The notes under the pieces are model-generated. The model saw only the letters and a program-made list of their open reading frames with translations, was not told where the DNA came from and searched no databases. DNA of 64,000 nt. Source: Caballeronia temeraria (GTDB lineage: Bacteria > Pseudomonadota > Gammaproteobacteria > Burkholderiales > Burkholderiaceae). The position numbers and the translations under genes were made by a program. This document shows positions 7,455 through 16,240 of this stretch, in pieces. Position 1 is the first letter of the stretch, and each line of letters starts with the position of its first letter. The stretch spans positions 310,001 through 374,000 of the forward strand of contig NZ_FCOI02000004.1 in NCBI RefSeq assembly GCF_001544795.2. The letters are read 5' to 3'.

Positions 7455-9294
7455 CGTCGCTCCCTTCGTTTTCGGGCAGCACGAACAGCAGACGTGCGCC
7501 GCCTTCATCGGGCGATTCCGCCCAGATCCTGCCGCCGTGCGCCTCGATGATCGAACGGCAGATCGACAAACCCATGCCCATGCCTTCGGCCTTCGTCGTG
7601 AAGAAGGCGTCGAAGAGACGGCGCGCATTGTCTTCGCTGATGCCCGTGCCCGAATCCTGCACGGCGATCTCCGCGCAACCGGCGTCGCTTGCGCTCTCGC
7701 GCGTCGCGATGCGCAAAACGCGCGGCCCGTTCACGCCGGACATCGCCTGCGCGGCGTTCATCATCAGGTTGATGAGCACCTGCTGCAACTGCACGCGATC
7801 GCAGCGCACGGTCGGCGGCGGTGTCGCGAGATCGGTGCGCACATCCACGCGATGACGGCCCAGCTCGCGCCGCACGAGCTCGATCGTCTCGCCGATGATC
7901 TCGTTCACGTCGAGCGTCGCGGGCTGACTGTCGCGCTTTCTCGCCATCGCGCGAATGCGTGCGATGACCTCGCTCGCGCGCCTGGCGTCGCGAATCATCT
8001 GCGTGATCGACTGCTGCGCCTCCGCGATTTCCGGCTGCGCGCGATTGAGCCAGCGCAGGCCGGCGTCGCCGCTCGTGACGATCGCGGCCAGCGGCTGCGT
8101 GACTTCGTGCGCGATCGACGCCGCCAGCTCTCCCAGCATCGTGACGCGCGTGACGTGCGCGAGCTCGGCGGTCGAGCGCGCGAGCGCTTCCTGCGCGAGC
8201 TTGGTTTCGGTGACGTCCATCAGCGCGCCGACGTATTCATCGCCGTCGCTTTCACCCGATGCGCGATGCGCGACGAAATGCACGTGCTTCACCGAGCCGT
8301 CCGGCAGCAGCAGTCGATGCTCGACATCGATATCGCACGCGCCGTTCAACGCGGCTTCATGCGCGCCGCGCACGATGCCGATGTCGTCGGGATGCGCGCG
8401 CGCCAGAATCGCGTCGATGGAAGGCGTCATGTCGCGCGGGTAATCGAAGATGCGATACGCCTCGCCGGACCACCACATTGTGCCGGCGGGCAGGCGCGTC
8501 GCGATGGTGCCGGTGAGCGAAAGGCGCTGCGCATCGAGCAGGAAGGCTTCGCTGCGCTTCAACGCATCGCGCTGGCGCTGCAATTCGGCTTCCATGCGCT
8601 TGCGCTGCGTGATGTCGTTGCTCGTCGCGAGCACGGCGCGCGGCATGCCTTTGGCGTCGCGCAGCAAGGCCGCGCGGCTCGCGATCACGATCTCGCCGCC
8701 GTCATGGCGCACGCGCGTGATCTCGCCGTCCCAGCGGCCCGAGCGCAACAGCTCGGCGCGAATTTGTGCGTGCGGCACCGGCGAGTTCGATTGCGTCATG
8801 CGCTGGACCGGCTGGCCGATCGCCTCCCGCGCCGTGTAGCCGTAGAGCGCTTCCGCGCCGCGATTCCAGAAGGTGATGCGGTCGTTCATGTCATGCGCGA
8901 CGATCGCATCGTGCGCGAGATTGAGCAGTTCGAGCTGTTCCTGCGTCTTGGTCGTCGTGGCCTGAATGCGCAGCGAGAGCACGGCGGTCGTGCCGATCGC
9001 GAGCAGGCTCACCGCGCAACGCGCGAGCGCGCCGCCCGACACGTTCTCGTCGTGCGAAAGAATGAAGCCGATGAGCGTGAGGATCACGCAGCCCCACGCG
9101 GTCGTGACGGTCGCCGCGCGATTGCCCGTCGATGCGATCAGCAGCACGACGACGACATACAGCACCGCGATGGCGATATCGAGCGGCGTGAGCGCGTCGA
9201 TGAGAAACACGGCGAGCGCGATGGCCGCCGCGAGCATCGACACGATGCGGGTATCGCGACGCACCGCGCGCGGCGCGCTCTGGATGGTGTCCAT
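7444..9294 (-). CDS. FixL-like membrane PAS sensor histidine kinase
   Basis: 616 residues. The first ~100 residues hold three or four membrane helices. Two PAS domains follow, one with LNLAHDAIVAHDMNDRITFW and a PAS_3-type domain with WWSGEAYRIFDYP. The phosphorylation site lies in the H-box SIAHEVTQPLAAI, and the ATP-binding domain shows N-box and DSGTGISEDN motifs. The organisation and the FixJ partner are FixL-like, but no haem-binding PAS histidine can be asserted. The start at 9294 (MDTIQSAP) is the only in-frame ATG before the first membrane helix. Confidence 0.87.
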   Translation of the reverse strand: MDTIQSAPRAVRRDTRIVSMLAAAIALAVFLIDALTPLDIAIAVLYVVVVLLIASTGNRAATVTTAWGCVILTLIGFILSHDENVSGGALARCAVSLLAIGTTAVLSLRIQATTTKTQEQLELLNLAHDAIVAHDMNDRITFWNRGAEALYGYTAREAIGQPVQRMTQSNSPVPHAQIRAELLRSGRWDGEITRVRHDGGEIVIASRAALLRDAKGMPRAVLATSNDITQRKRMEAELQRQRDALKRSEAFLLDAQRLSLTGTIATRLPAGTMWWSGEAYRIFDYPRDMTPSIDAILARAHPDDIGIVRGAHEAALNGACDIDVEHRLLLPDGSVKHVHFVAHRASGESDGDEYVGALMDVTETKLAQEALARSTAELAHVTRVTMLGELAASIAHEVTQPLAAIVTSGDAGLRWLNRAQPEIAEAQQSITQMIRDARRASEVIARIRAMARKRDSQPATLDVNEIIGETIELVRRELGRHRVDVRTDLATPPPTVRCDRVQLQQVLINLMMNAAQAMSGVNGPRVLRIATRESASDAGCAEIAVQDSGTGISEDNARRLFDAFFTTKAEGMGMGLSICRSIIEAHGGRIWAESPDEGGARLLFVLPENEGSDDEH

Positions 9295-9326
9295 CACGGG
9301 GTCATCGGCGTTGGAAGAGAAACATT

Positions 9327-9746
9327 CTAGTCTTTCAAAAAGCTTTGCCTGATGCGTTCGAGGCAATCGGCGACGACGGTTCCGTCGACGGGCTTGCTGA
9401 GAAAGCACACCGCGCCGCCGTCGAGCGCCTGACGGCGCGCGGCATCGGATGCGAACGCGGTGATGAACATGACCGGCACGCCCGGTTTCAGCTCGCGCAG
9501 ACGTTGCTGGAGTTGCAGGCCGGACATGCCGGGCATGTTGAGATCGGTGATGATGCACGCGAGGCCGTCGAGGGAATCGGCGTCGAGAAACGATTCCGCC
9601 GACGCATACAGGCTGACGTCCCAGCCGAGCGAGCGCAACAGACTGGAAGACGCGACGCGGACGGATTCGTCATCGTCGATTACGGAGACTCTCGAAGGCG
9701 ATTGCAAGGGCGTTGTCCTGGACCGTGCGTGAATATCGGCGGGCAT
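9327..9746 (-). CDS. single-domain receiver protein
   Basis: 139 residues made of a receiver domain and no output domain. DDDES near 24, phosphoacceptor Asp68 (IITDLNMPG) and Lys118 (FLSKPVD) are all present. It lies 32 bp upstream of the sensor kinase on the same strand, so it is probably a third partner of that system, for example a phosphate sink or an allosteric regulator of the kinase, as known for FixL/FixJ-like clusters. Confidence 0.82.
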   Translation of the reverse strand: MPADIHARSRTTPLQSPSRVSVIDDDESVRVASSSLLRSLGWDVSLYASAESFLDADSLDGLACIITDLNMPGMSGLQLQQRLRELKPGVPVMFITAFASDAARRQALDGGAVCFLSKPVDGTVVADCLERIRQSFLKD

Positions 9747-9904
9747 GGGATGTCATCTTACGCACGCGGCAAGGGCCACGAAATCATATGTACGTATAGG
9801 TTCCGGGCGCGCGGTTTCATATGATGAAAATGTCGTGGACGGCGCGCCGAGCGCGATTCGCGCCGAAACCGTATAGTCCCGTCTTGCCACTCCGGATATC
9901 CCCC

Positions 9905-11119
9905 ATGTCGACATCCACATCGGCCGCGCGCGACGGCGGCAAGCACGTCGAGCTCACGCGCGGCCTGATCGCGCTTTTCGCGTTCTGCTGCGGCGCGATC
10001 GTCGCGAACCTCTATTACGCGCAGCCGATCACCGAGCTCATCGCGCCCGATCTGCACATGGCGGGCGGCATGGCGAGCCTGATCGTGTCGCTGACGCAGA
10101 TCGGTTATGCGCTCGGGCTGTTCTTCATCGTGCCGCTCGGCGATCTGCTCGAGAACCGCAAGCTGATGATCGCGACCGCGCTCGTGTCGATTGCGAGTCT
10201 CACGGCCGCCACGTTCACGCACACGCCGGGCTGGTTTCTCGTGATTTCGCTATTGATCGGCTTTTCGTCGGTGGCGGTGCAGATTCTGATTCCGCTCGCC
10301 GCGCATCTCGCGCCGGACGAATCGCGCGGCAAAGTGGTCGGCACCATCATGAGCGGGCTGCTGCTCGGCATTTTGCTGTCGCGGCCGATATCGAGTCTCG
10401 TCGCGGGTCACTTCGGCTGGCGCGTGATGTTCGGCGCCGCCGCCGTGCTGATGGTCGGCATCACGACCGTGCTCGCGTTCACCATCCCGAGCCGGCAGCC
10501 GAATCATCAGGCGACGTACTTTCAGCTCATCGGCTCGCTCGGCCATCTCGTGCGCACGATGCCGGTGCTGCGTCATCGCTCGCTGTATCAGGCGCTGATG
10601 TTCGCGTCGTTCAGCCTGTTCTGGACCGGCATTCCGATCGAGCTGACGCGGCATTACGGGCTTTCGCAGACGGCCATCGGCATTTTCGCGCTCATCGGCG
10701 CAACGGGTGCGACCTCCGCGCCGATCGCCGGGCGTCTCGCGGATGCGGGCCACACCGTGCGCGCGACGTTCATCGCGCTGATTCTCGCGGCCATCGCGTA
10801 TCTGCCTGTGGTGATTCATCCCGCGTGGGGCGTGGGCGCGCTCGTCGTGACGGGCATCGTGCTCGACTTCGCCGTGCAGATGAACATGGTGCTCGGCCAG
10901 CGCGAAATCTACGCGCTACACGCCGCGAGCCGCAACCGGCTGAATGCGGTGTACATGACGAGCATTTTCGTGGGCGGCGCATTCGGCTCGGCGTTCGCGA
11001 GCCCGCTCTACGAGCACGGCGGCTGGACGCTCGTTGCGAGCGTCGCGACGTGCTTTCCGCTCGTCGCGCTCGCGCACTTTCTGCTGATCGGGCGGCATCA
11101 TCACGCGGCTCGCGCCTGA
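9905..11119 (+). CDS. MFS transporter, 12-helix exporter type
   Basis: 404 residues with twelve predicted membrane helices. The early motif ANLYYAQPITELI and a helix-loop-helix with GDLLENRKLM resemble drug/metabolite:H+ antiporters of the DHA1 type. ATG 9905 (MSTSTSAARDGG) is chosen because the upstream part of the frame is basic and non-membrane-like. No regulator is adjacent; the convergent neighbour is the phosphatidyltransferase gene, 20 bp away. Substrate unknown. Confidence 0.82.
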   Translation: MSTSTSAARDGGKHVELTRGLIALFAFCCGAIVANLYYAQPITELIAPDLHMAGGMASLIVSLTQIGYALGLFFIVPLGDLLENRKLMIATALVSIASLTAATFTHTPGWFLVISLLIGFSSVAVQILIPLAAHLAPDESRGKVVGTIMSGLLLGILLSRPISSLVAGHFGWRVMFGAAAVLMVGITTVLAFTIPSRQPNHQATYFQLIGSLGHLVRTMPVLRHRSLYQALMFASFSLFWTGIPIELTRHYGLSQTAIGIFALIGATGATSAPIAGRLADAGHTVRATFIALILAAIAYLPVVIHPAWGVGALVVTGIVLDFAVQMNMVLGQREIYALHAASRNRLNAVYMTSIFVGGAFGSAFASPLYEHGGWTLVASVATCFPLVALAHFLLIGRHHHAARA

Positions 11120-11139
11120 AGTCGAGCCGCGTTTGAACG

Positions 11140-11754
11140 TCACGGCTTGGGAATGCGGATGCGGCTGATCATCAGCGAGCCGGAAATCGCGTAGATCAGC
11201 ACGAGCGGATGCAGCGTGAAGCCGCCGAGACGCAGCGTGCCGAGCCACATGCTCTCGCCGATCGCGCCCGACCACGCACCGATGGTCAGCAGCAGCACGA
11301 TCAGAAACGACGTCGGAATGGGCGTGCCTTCGAAGTGCGTGACCTTGCCGCTCGCGCCCGACATCTCTTCGGTCGTGACGTTGTAGCGCGCGAGCCGCGA
11401 CACGCCGCACGCGACAAAATACGCCAAAATCACGCGATCGTAGAGACCGCGCATACCGAATCCATAGCCGATGATCGCCGGCGCGACGCCGAACGAGATC
11501 ACATCGGCGAGCGAATCGAGTTCCTTGCCCAGGAGCGACGCCTTCTGACGCCAGCGCGCAATGCGGCCGTCGAGCACGTCGAAGACGAGCGCCGCGAACA
11601 CGAGCGCGCAGGCGAGATAAATATGCAGGACGTCGGAATCGTCGAGATAGGACATCGACGAAAAGAGCGCGCCCGTGCCGCACACCGCGTTGCCCAGCGT
11701 GAACCAGTCGGCCAGGTGGAAGTCGCGGATCATCGAGAATCGTTTGGCTTTCAT
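11140..11754 (-). CDS. pssA: CDP-alcohol phosphatidyltransferase, probable phosphatidylserine synthase
   Basis: 204 residues, mostly membrane helices. The family signature DG-x2-AR-x8-G-x3-D-x3-D is complete: DVLDGRIARW, then GKELDSLAD. The region after it (VISFGVAPAIIGYGF) fits the PssA type rather than phosphatidylglycerophosphate synthase. It would transfer phosphatidate from CDP-diacylglycerol to L-serine, the first step to phosphatidylethanolamine. The start at 11754 (MKAKRF) is an assumption; no strong ribosome binding site is visible. The gene stands alone and may be a second copy, because Burkholderiaceae usually carry pssA in the ilv region. Confidence 0.75.
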   Translation of the reverse strand: MKAKRFSMIRDFHLADWFTLGNAVCGTGALFSSMSYLDDSDVLHIYLACALVFAALVFDVLDGRIARWRQKASLLGKELDSLADVISFGVAPAIIGYGFGMRGLYDRVILAYFVACGVSRLARYNVTTEEMSGASGKVTHFEGTPIPTSFLIVLLLTIGAWSGAIGESMWLGTLRLGGFTLHPLVLIYAISGSLMISRIRIPKP

Positions 11755-11856
11755 TCGTTTCGGTTTTCGTGACGTTCGGGCAGCGCCGATGACCGGCGCC
11801 GCAAGACTTTCAAGTCTATCATCGCGCCCTCTTTCCTTAGCACTACGCATGCCCGG

Positions 11857-11884
11857 CCAACCTGTACGCGAACGTACAGGTTGG
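11857..11884. promoter_or_regulatory. perfect inverted repeat, probable MerR-family operator
   Basis: Arms CCAACCTGTACG and CGTACAGGTTGG, 12 bp each, with a 4-base centre. The repeat lies directly upstream of TATAAT at 11888-11893, thus within the -35/spacer region of the promoter for the MerR-type gene at 11918. MerR-family proteins bind such dyads between -35 and -10, so autoregulation is the simplest reading. Confidence 0.65.
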
Positions 11885-11887
11885 CGT

Positions 11888-11893
11888 TATAAT
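11888..11893 (+). promoter_or_regulatory. -10 box of the MerR/MFS operon
   Basis: A consensus TATAAT 25 bp upstream of the ATG at 11918. The -35 region coincides with the inverted repeat, without a consensus hexamer at 17 bp, which is typical of activator-dependent or MerR-controlled promoters. Confidence 0.55.
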
Positions 11894-11917
11894 GCGCGGC
11901 ATCGAGTTTGCATTCCG

Positions 11918-12433
11918 ATGCCCGCCATGTCCGCGACCAAACCCGCGCTTCTCACCATCCGCGACGCCGCCGAGCGTCTGCAAGTTACGCCGCGCACGCT
12001 CAAGTACTACGAGGAGCGCGGCCTCGTGACGCCGTCTCGCAGCGAAGGCCGTTACCGGCTGTACAGCGAGCAGGATCTGGACCTTTTCGCGCGCATCCTG
12101 CGCCTGCGCTCGCTCGGGTTCTCGTTGCAGGGCATCGTCGAAATGCTGAAGCGGCCGATCGAAACGCTCGGCGAAGGCCGCACGGGTTACTCGGCGTCAT
12201 CGTTGCGGGATATTGAGGCGGCGCTGTCGCAGCAGATCGAAGCGGTGGATGCGCGCATCGCTTCCGTGCGACGCGAGCTGAAGGAAGCGCAGGCGGTGCG
12301 CGGCGAACTCGCGAGCGACCTCGATTATTTGCGGCGGCGCATCGCGGGCGAGAGCAAGGACGCGTTGTTGCAGGAGCGCATGGCCGCGCGCAAACAACGC
12401 AAGACAAAAAGCGCCGGAGAAGCCGACGAATGA
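11918..12433 (+). CDS. MerR-family transcriptional regulator
   Basis: 171 residues. A winged helix-turn-helix near 8-75 (LTIRDAAERLQVTPRTLKYYEERGL, SRSEGRYRLYSEQDL) is followed by a coiled-coil dimerisation region (about 100-150) and a basic tail. There is no cysteine set for metal binding, so an organic ligand is more likely. It overlaps the MFS gene by 4 bases and is preceded by a palindrome over its own promoter, so it probably controls itself and the exporter. A second in-frame ATG at 11927 is possible. Confidence 0.85.
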   Translation: MPAMSATKPALLTIRDAAERLQVTPRTLKYYEERGLVTPSRSEGRYRLYSEQDLDLFARILRLRSLGFSLQGIVEMLKRPIETLGEGRTGYSASSLRDIEAALSQQIEAVDARIASVRRELKEAQAVRGELASDLDYLRRRIAGESKDALLQERMAARKQRKTKSAGEADE

Positions 12434-13986
12434 TCGCAGCAGCATGGCGGCATCCGCGGCAACTGGCGGAGCGGTTCCTCGGCGATCTGTTTCCGTGGGC
12501 CATTGCGCTCGCCACGGGCCTCGATTATTTCGACAACTCCGTCTTTTCTTTTTTCACGAGCTATATCGCGGGCGGCGTCAATGCGTCGTCGGATGAGCTC
12601 GTATGGGCATCGAGCGCGTATGCGGTGGCGTCCGTGCTCGGCATCCTGCAGCAGCAATGGTGGATCGAGCGGCTCGGGAGTCGCCGCTATATCGCCGGAT
12701 GCCTCTTTCTGTTCGCCGTCGGCGCGATGGCGGCGACGATGTCGGAATCGGCGATCGAACTGGCGCTCGCGCGCGGTTTTCAAGGCTATTTCATCGGCCC
12801 GATGATGAGCGCCGCGCGCATTCTGATCCAGACGCGCTTCACGCCGCAGGCGCGTCCTCCCGCCACGCGCCGCTTTCTCAACATGATCCTGCTCGGCAGC
12901 GCGCTCGCGCCCCTGTGCGGCGGCTATCTGGTCGCGGCGCTCGGCTGGCGCGCGCTCTTTAGCTGCACGGCGTTCGCGGGCGTCGCGCTCGGCGTGCTCG
13001 CGCTCGTCGCGGTGCCGTCGACGGGCCGCGTGGACCCCGAAGCACGCGGCGATGCGCATTTCTGGCCGTACATCATCTTCGCGTTCGCGCAGTGCGCGCT
13101 GCAAATCGTCATGCAGCAAGTGCGTTTCGAGCTGTTCAGCACGTCGCCGGAACTGATCGTGATGACCGTCGTCGCATTGCTGTCGCTCGGCTGGTTCGTG
13201 TGGCATCAGTGGCATCATCCGAAACCGCTGCTGCGGCTGCATGCGTTGCGCGAGAAGACGTTTCAGGTGGGCATCGTGCTGTATATCGCGTTCTATTACA
13301 TCAGCAACGCGATGAGTTTCCTCGTCTCGCGCCTGCTCGAAGGCGGGCTCGGTTATCCGGTGGAAAACGCGGGGCGGCTCGTCGGCTTCACGTCGATGGC
13401 CTCGCTCGCGATGGCCGTCGTCTATTTCCGCTACTCGGCGCGCATCAGGCACAAGAAGTGGATGATCATGACCGGCTTTCTGCTGGCGGCGTTCATCGGC
13501 ACATGGATGATCAACATGCCGCCCGGCGTCAGCATGCCGTGGCTCATCGCGCCGATGATCCTGCGCGGCATGCTGCTGCTCTTCATCGCGCTGCCGGTCG
13601 CGAACCTGACGTTTCGCGTGTTCGCGATCGAGGAATACAGCCACGGTTATCGCTTCAAGAATATCGTCAAGCAACTGACGTATTCGTTCTCCACGGCGAC
13701 GATCATCATTCTCGAACAGCATCGCGTCGCGCTGCATCAGACGCGGCTCGTCGAAACGGTGAATCCGTATAACCCGGCGTTTCAGAGCGTGTTTCAGGCA
13801 CTTTTCGGCGCGTTCGAGCGCATGGGTCACGGCGCGGCCGAAGCAAAAAGCCTCGCGCTCGCCGAGATCGGCCGCACCGTGATGCAGCAGGCGAACTTCC
13901 TCAGTTCGCAGGATGGCTTCTGCTACATCGTCGGCGTGGCGCTGTGCGCGAGCGTGATCGCGGCATGGCAGAAGCGCATCGACTGA
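12430..13986 (+). CDS. MFS exporter, 14-helix (DHA2/EmrB-like) type
   Basis: 518 residues with about 14 membrane helices. The start follows the MerR gene with an ATGA overlap. The central region FLNMILLGSALAPLCGGYLVAALGWRALF corresponds to the antiporter helix with GP/GG motif. Likely a proton-driven exporter of a toxic or signalling small molecule controlled by the preceding MerR protein. No membrane-fusion or TolC partner is next to it. Confidence 0.82.
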   Translation: MIAAAWRHPRQLAERFLGDLFPWAIALATGLDYFDNSVFSFFTSYIAGGVNASSDELVWASSAYAVASVLGILQQQWWIERLGSRRYIAGCLFLFAVGAMAATMSESAIELALARGFQGYFIGPMMSAARILIQTRFTPQARPPATRRFLNMILLGSALAPLCGGYLVAALGWRALFSCTAFAGVALGVLALVAVPSTGRVDPEARGDAHFWPYIIFAFAQCALQIVMQQVRFELFSTSPELIVMTVVALLSLGWFVWHQWHHPKPLLRLHALREKTFQVGIVLYIAFYYISNAMSFLVSRLLEGGLGYPVENAGRLVGFTSMASLAMAVVYFRYSARIRHKKWMIMTGFLLAAFIGTWMINMPPGVSMPWLIAPMILRGMLLLFIALPVANLTFRVFAIEEYSHGYRFKNIVKQLTYSFSTATIIILEQHRVALHQTRLVETVNPYNPAFQSVFQALFGAFERMGHGAAEAKSLALAEIGRTVMQQANFLSSQDGFCYIVGVALCASVIAAWQKRID

Positions 13987-14031
13987 GCGGCGACGAAGTA
14001 TGATCGTCGGACGCAAAGGAGGACCGCGACG

Positions 14032-14847
14032 ATGAAGTTCAAACATGCGCTGGCGCTTGCGAGCCTGATGCTCGCCTGCGTGTCATCGACGGCCGCTTCG
14101 CTCAGGATCAACGTGGGCGGCGAGCGCTCGCTTACGACCGAGCAGTTGCTTTCGCGCCCGGACGCCGCGACCATTCGCGTGCCGAACGACGTCACGTTTC
14201 ATCGCACGATGACGTATCGCGCGGTGCCTTTGCGCGCGTTGCTCGGCATCACGGAAATGCCCGCAGGCACAGAGTTGCAGATCACCGCCAGCGATGGCTT
14301 CGTCACGCACTTCTCCGCGAAGCTGCTCTTCGGCGAGGCGAAGAAGCGCGCCGAACCGTGGCTCGCGATCGAATCGCCGGACGAGCCGTGGCCGCAAGTG
14401 CCGGGCAGTGGCGACATTGGCCCGTTCTATGTCGTGTGGATCGATCCGGCCGCGTCGGGCGTGTCGAGCGAGCAATGGCCGTTCAAGGTCGACGCGATCC
14501 GCATCGCACCGACGCTCGCCGCGCGCTTTCCGCAGATTGCCGTCGACAAGAACGTGCCCGCCAATTCGCCCGTTCGTCGCGGTCAGACCGTGTTCGCGAC
14601 GCAATGCATGGTCTGCCACAAGCTGAACGGCGCCGGCGATGCATCGGTCGGACCGGATTTGAATCGCCCGCACAATCCGACCGAATATTTTCAGCCGTGG
14701 GTGCTGAAGTCGTTCATCCGCGATCCGAAGTCGATCCGCGCATGGGCCGACATGAAGATGCCAGGCTTCGATAAAAACGCGATCAGCGACAGCGATCTCG
14801 ATGCGGTCATCGCGTATCTCGGCTACATGGCGAAGCGCAAGAAGTAG
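14032..14847 (+). CDS. molybdopterin-fold / cytochrome c fusion protein
   Basis: 271 residues with a signal peptide (about 1-22). Residues ~25-165 resemble the oxidoreductase molybdopterin-binding fold without an evident cofactor cysteine. Residues ~180-270 form a class I cytochrome c domain with haem motif CMVCH at 192-196 and a likely Met ligand in MKMPGF near 244. A periplasmic electron carrier or small dehydrogenase subunit is inferred. GGAGGA-like sequence at 14020 serves as ribosome binding site. It does not pair with an obvious dehydrogenase here. Confidence 0.72.
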   Translation: MKFKHALALASLMLACVSSTAASLRINVGGERSLTTEQLLSRPDAATIRVPNDVTFHRTMTYRAVPLRALLGITEMPAGTELQITASDGFVTHFSAKLLFGEAKKRAEPWLAIESPDEPWPQVPGSGDIGPFYVVWIDPAASGVSSEQWPFKVDAIRIAPTLAARFPQIAVDKNVPANSPVRRGQTVFATQCMVCHKLNGAGDASVGPDLNRPHNPTEYFQPWVLKSFIRDPKSIRAWADMKMPGFDKNAISDSDLDAVIAYLGYMAKRKK

Positions 14848-14856
14848 CGGATTCGC

Positions 14857-15255
14857 TCAGGCGACGGCCGCCACGCAATCGATCTCGATGTCGAATCCGC
14901 CCGGCCACGCCGGCACGTTGACGAAGATGCGCGCCGGCGGATTCGGCCCGAAGAAGCGCGCGTAGACCGCATTGACGACGGGAAACGCATCGACGGACGT
15001 GCAGTAGACATTGCACTTCAGCACCTGATCGAGCAACGATCGCGCCGCTTCGACGCACAGCTTCAACTGCTGCAGCACGAGTTCCGTCTGACGTTCGATC
15101 GTCGCGTTCGCGACGATTTCGCCGGTCTGCGGATCGAACGGCGGAAAGCCGGACACGTAGACCGTGTCGCCGTGGCGCGTAACGGCGGAAGTCGGCGCCT
15201 TGAAGCGTTCGAGCCACGTCGAAAGCGGTTCGACGCGGATGATGTCGCGAGCCAT
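14857..15255 (-). CDS. RidA/YjgF-family protein
   Basis: 132 residues of a single RidA domain: VYVSGFPPFDPQTGEIV, QTELVLQQLKLCVEAA and a C-terminal PAWPGGFDIEIDCVA. RidA proteins hydrolyse reactive enamine/imine intermediates or act as related deaminases. The usual arginine of the RidA active site (in xR-x-FV) is present as ARIFVNVP. It lies 26 bp after the PEP-mutase-like gene on the same strand, so the two may act in one pathway. Confidence 0.82.
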   Translation of the reverse strand: MARDIIRVEPLSTWLERFKAPTSAVTRHGDTVYVSGFPPFDPQTGEIVANATIERQTELVLQQLKLCVEAARSLLDQVLKCNVYCTSVDAFPVVNAVYARFFGPNPPARIFVNVPAWPGGFDIEIDCVAAVA

Positions 15256-15281
15256 GTTCGTCGTCTCCCTGGTCTTGAGAA

Positions 15282-16106
15282 CTACGCGCGGCCGTCGAAA
15301 ATTCCGTTGAGATCGTTGCCGGCCGCGGCGTCCTTGAAGCCGTCGAAACGTCCATCGACGAGACCTTGCGCCGCGCGCATGAAGCCGCCCCACGCCGCAC
15401 GCGCGAGCCCGCCGCCGACGCTCACGCGCCGCACGCCGAGCGCGGCCACGTCGCGCAACGTGAACTCCGACACGCCCCCGATCAGCAGATTCACCGGCTT
15501 CGGCCCGACCGCCTTCACCACGGCTTCGATCTGCTCGCGCGTCTTGATGCCGGGCGCGTAGAGACAATCCGCGCCGGCATCGGAATACGCTTTCAGACGC
15601 GCGATGGCATCGTCGATATCGGGCTTGCCGGCGAAGAAATTCTCCGCGCGGCCGATGAGCAAGGTATCGCCGCCGCTCGCGTCGATCGCGCGCCGCGCCG
15701 CCTTCATGCGCGCCACGGCGACATCGACCGGAAAGAGCGGCGTGGAGGCATCGCCGGTCGAGTCCTCGATCGACAAGCCCGCGACGCCCGTCTGCACCGC
15801 GAGCGTCACGCTTTGCGCGACCTCATCCGGCGTTTCGCCGAAGCCGCTCTCGAAGTCGGCGTTCACGGGCATATCGGTGGCCTTGACCATCTCGCGTAAA
15901 TGCGCGAGCACCGCGTCGCGCGTCACGTGATTGTCCGCGTAGCCTTTCGACCACGCGAAGCCCGAACTCGTCGTTGCGAGCGCCTTGAAGCCGAGCATCG
16001 CGAGATAGCGCGCGGAACTCACGTCCCAGGGATTCGGCAACATGAAGCAACCGGATTCGTGCAGCGCGCGAAAAGCGGCGCGTTTCTCGGCGACGGTGCG
16101 GGGCAT
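15282..16106 (-). CDS. isocitrate lyase / PEP mutase family protein
   Basis: 274 residues forming one alpha/beta barrel. Conserved features include ALATTSSGFAWSKGY, the metal-binding NADFESGFG near 83-91, GLSIEDSTGD and the RAENFF segment. The key lyase cysteine of isocitrate lyase (KKCGH) is absent, as in oxaloacetate decarboxylase or 2,3-dimethylmalate-lyase-like relatives. A C-C bond lyase or hydrolase on a 2-oxo or dicarboxylic acid is the family expectation; the substrate cannot be told. Confidence 0.78.
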   Translation of the reverse strand: MPRTVAEKRAAFRALHESGCFMLPNPWDVSSARYLAMLGFKALATTSSGFAWSKGYADNHVTRDAVLAHLREMVKATDMPVNADFESGFGETPDEVAQSVTLAVQTGVAGLSIEDSTGDASTPLFPVDVAVARMKAARRAIDASGGDTLLIGRAENFFAGKPDIDDAIARLKAYSDAGADCLYAPGIKTREQIEAVVKAVGPKPVNLLIGGVSEFTLRDVAALGVRRVSVGGGLARAAWGGFMRAAQGLVDGRFDGFKDAAAGNDLNGIFDGRA

Positions 16107-16240
16107 GGCGGGTCTCCTGGTCGGCAGTGAACGGAACAGAACGTAGACAATACGCGATCGCGTGAGAGCGTGCTGGACGCTAAGTCTCTCTTAAGCACAC
16201 ACGCACTACGCTCGAGTCTTTTCCTCGCACGAGAGACGAC

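Noticed and set aside
9821..9904. N-terminal extension of the MFS transporter (MMKMSWTARRARFAPK)
   Set aside because: Basic leader without ribosome binding site; the ATG at 9905 gives a normal short cytoplasmic N-terminus.
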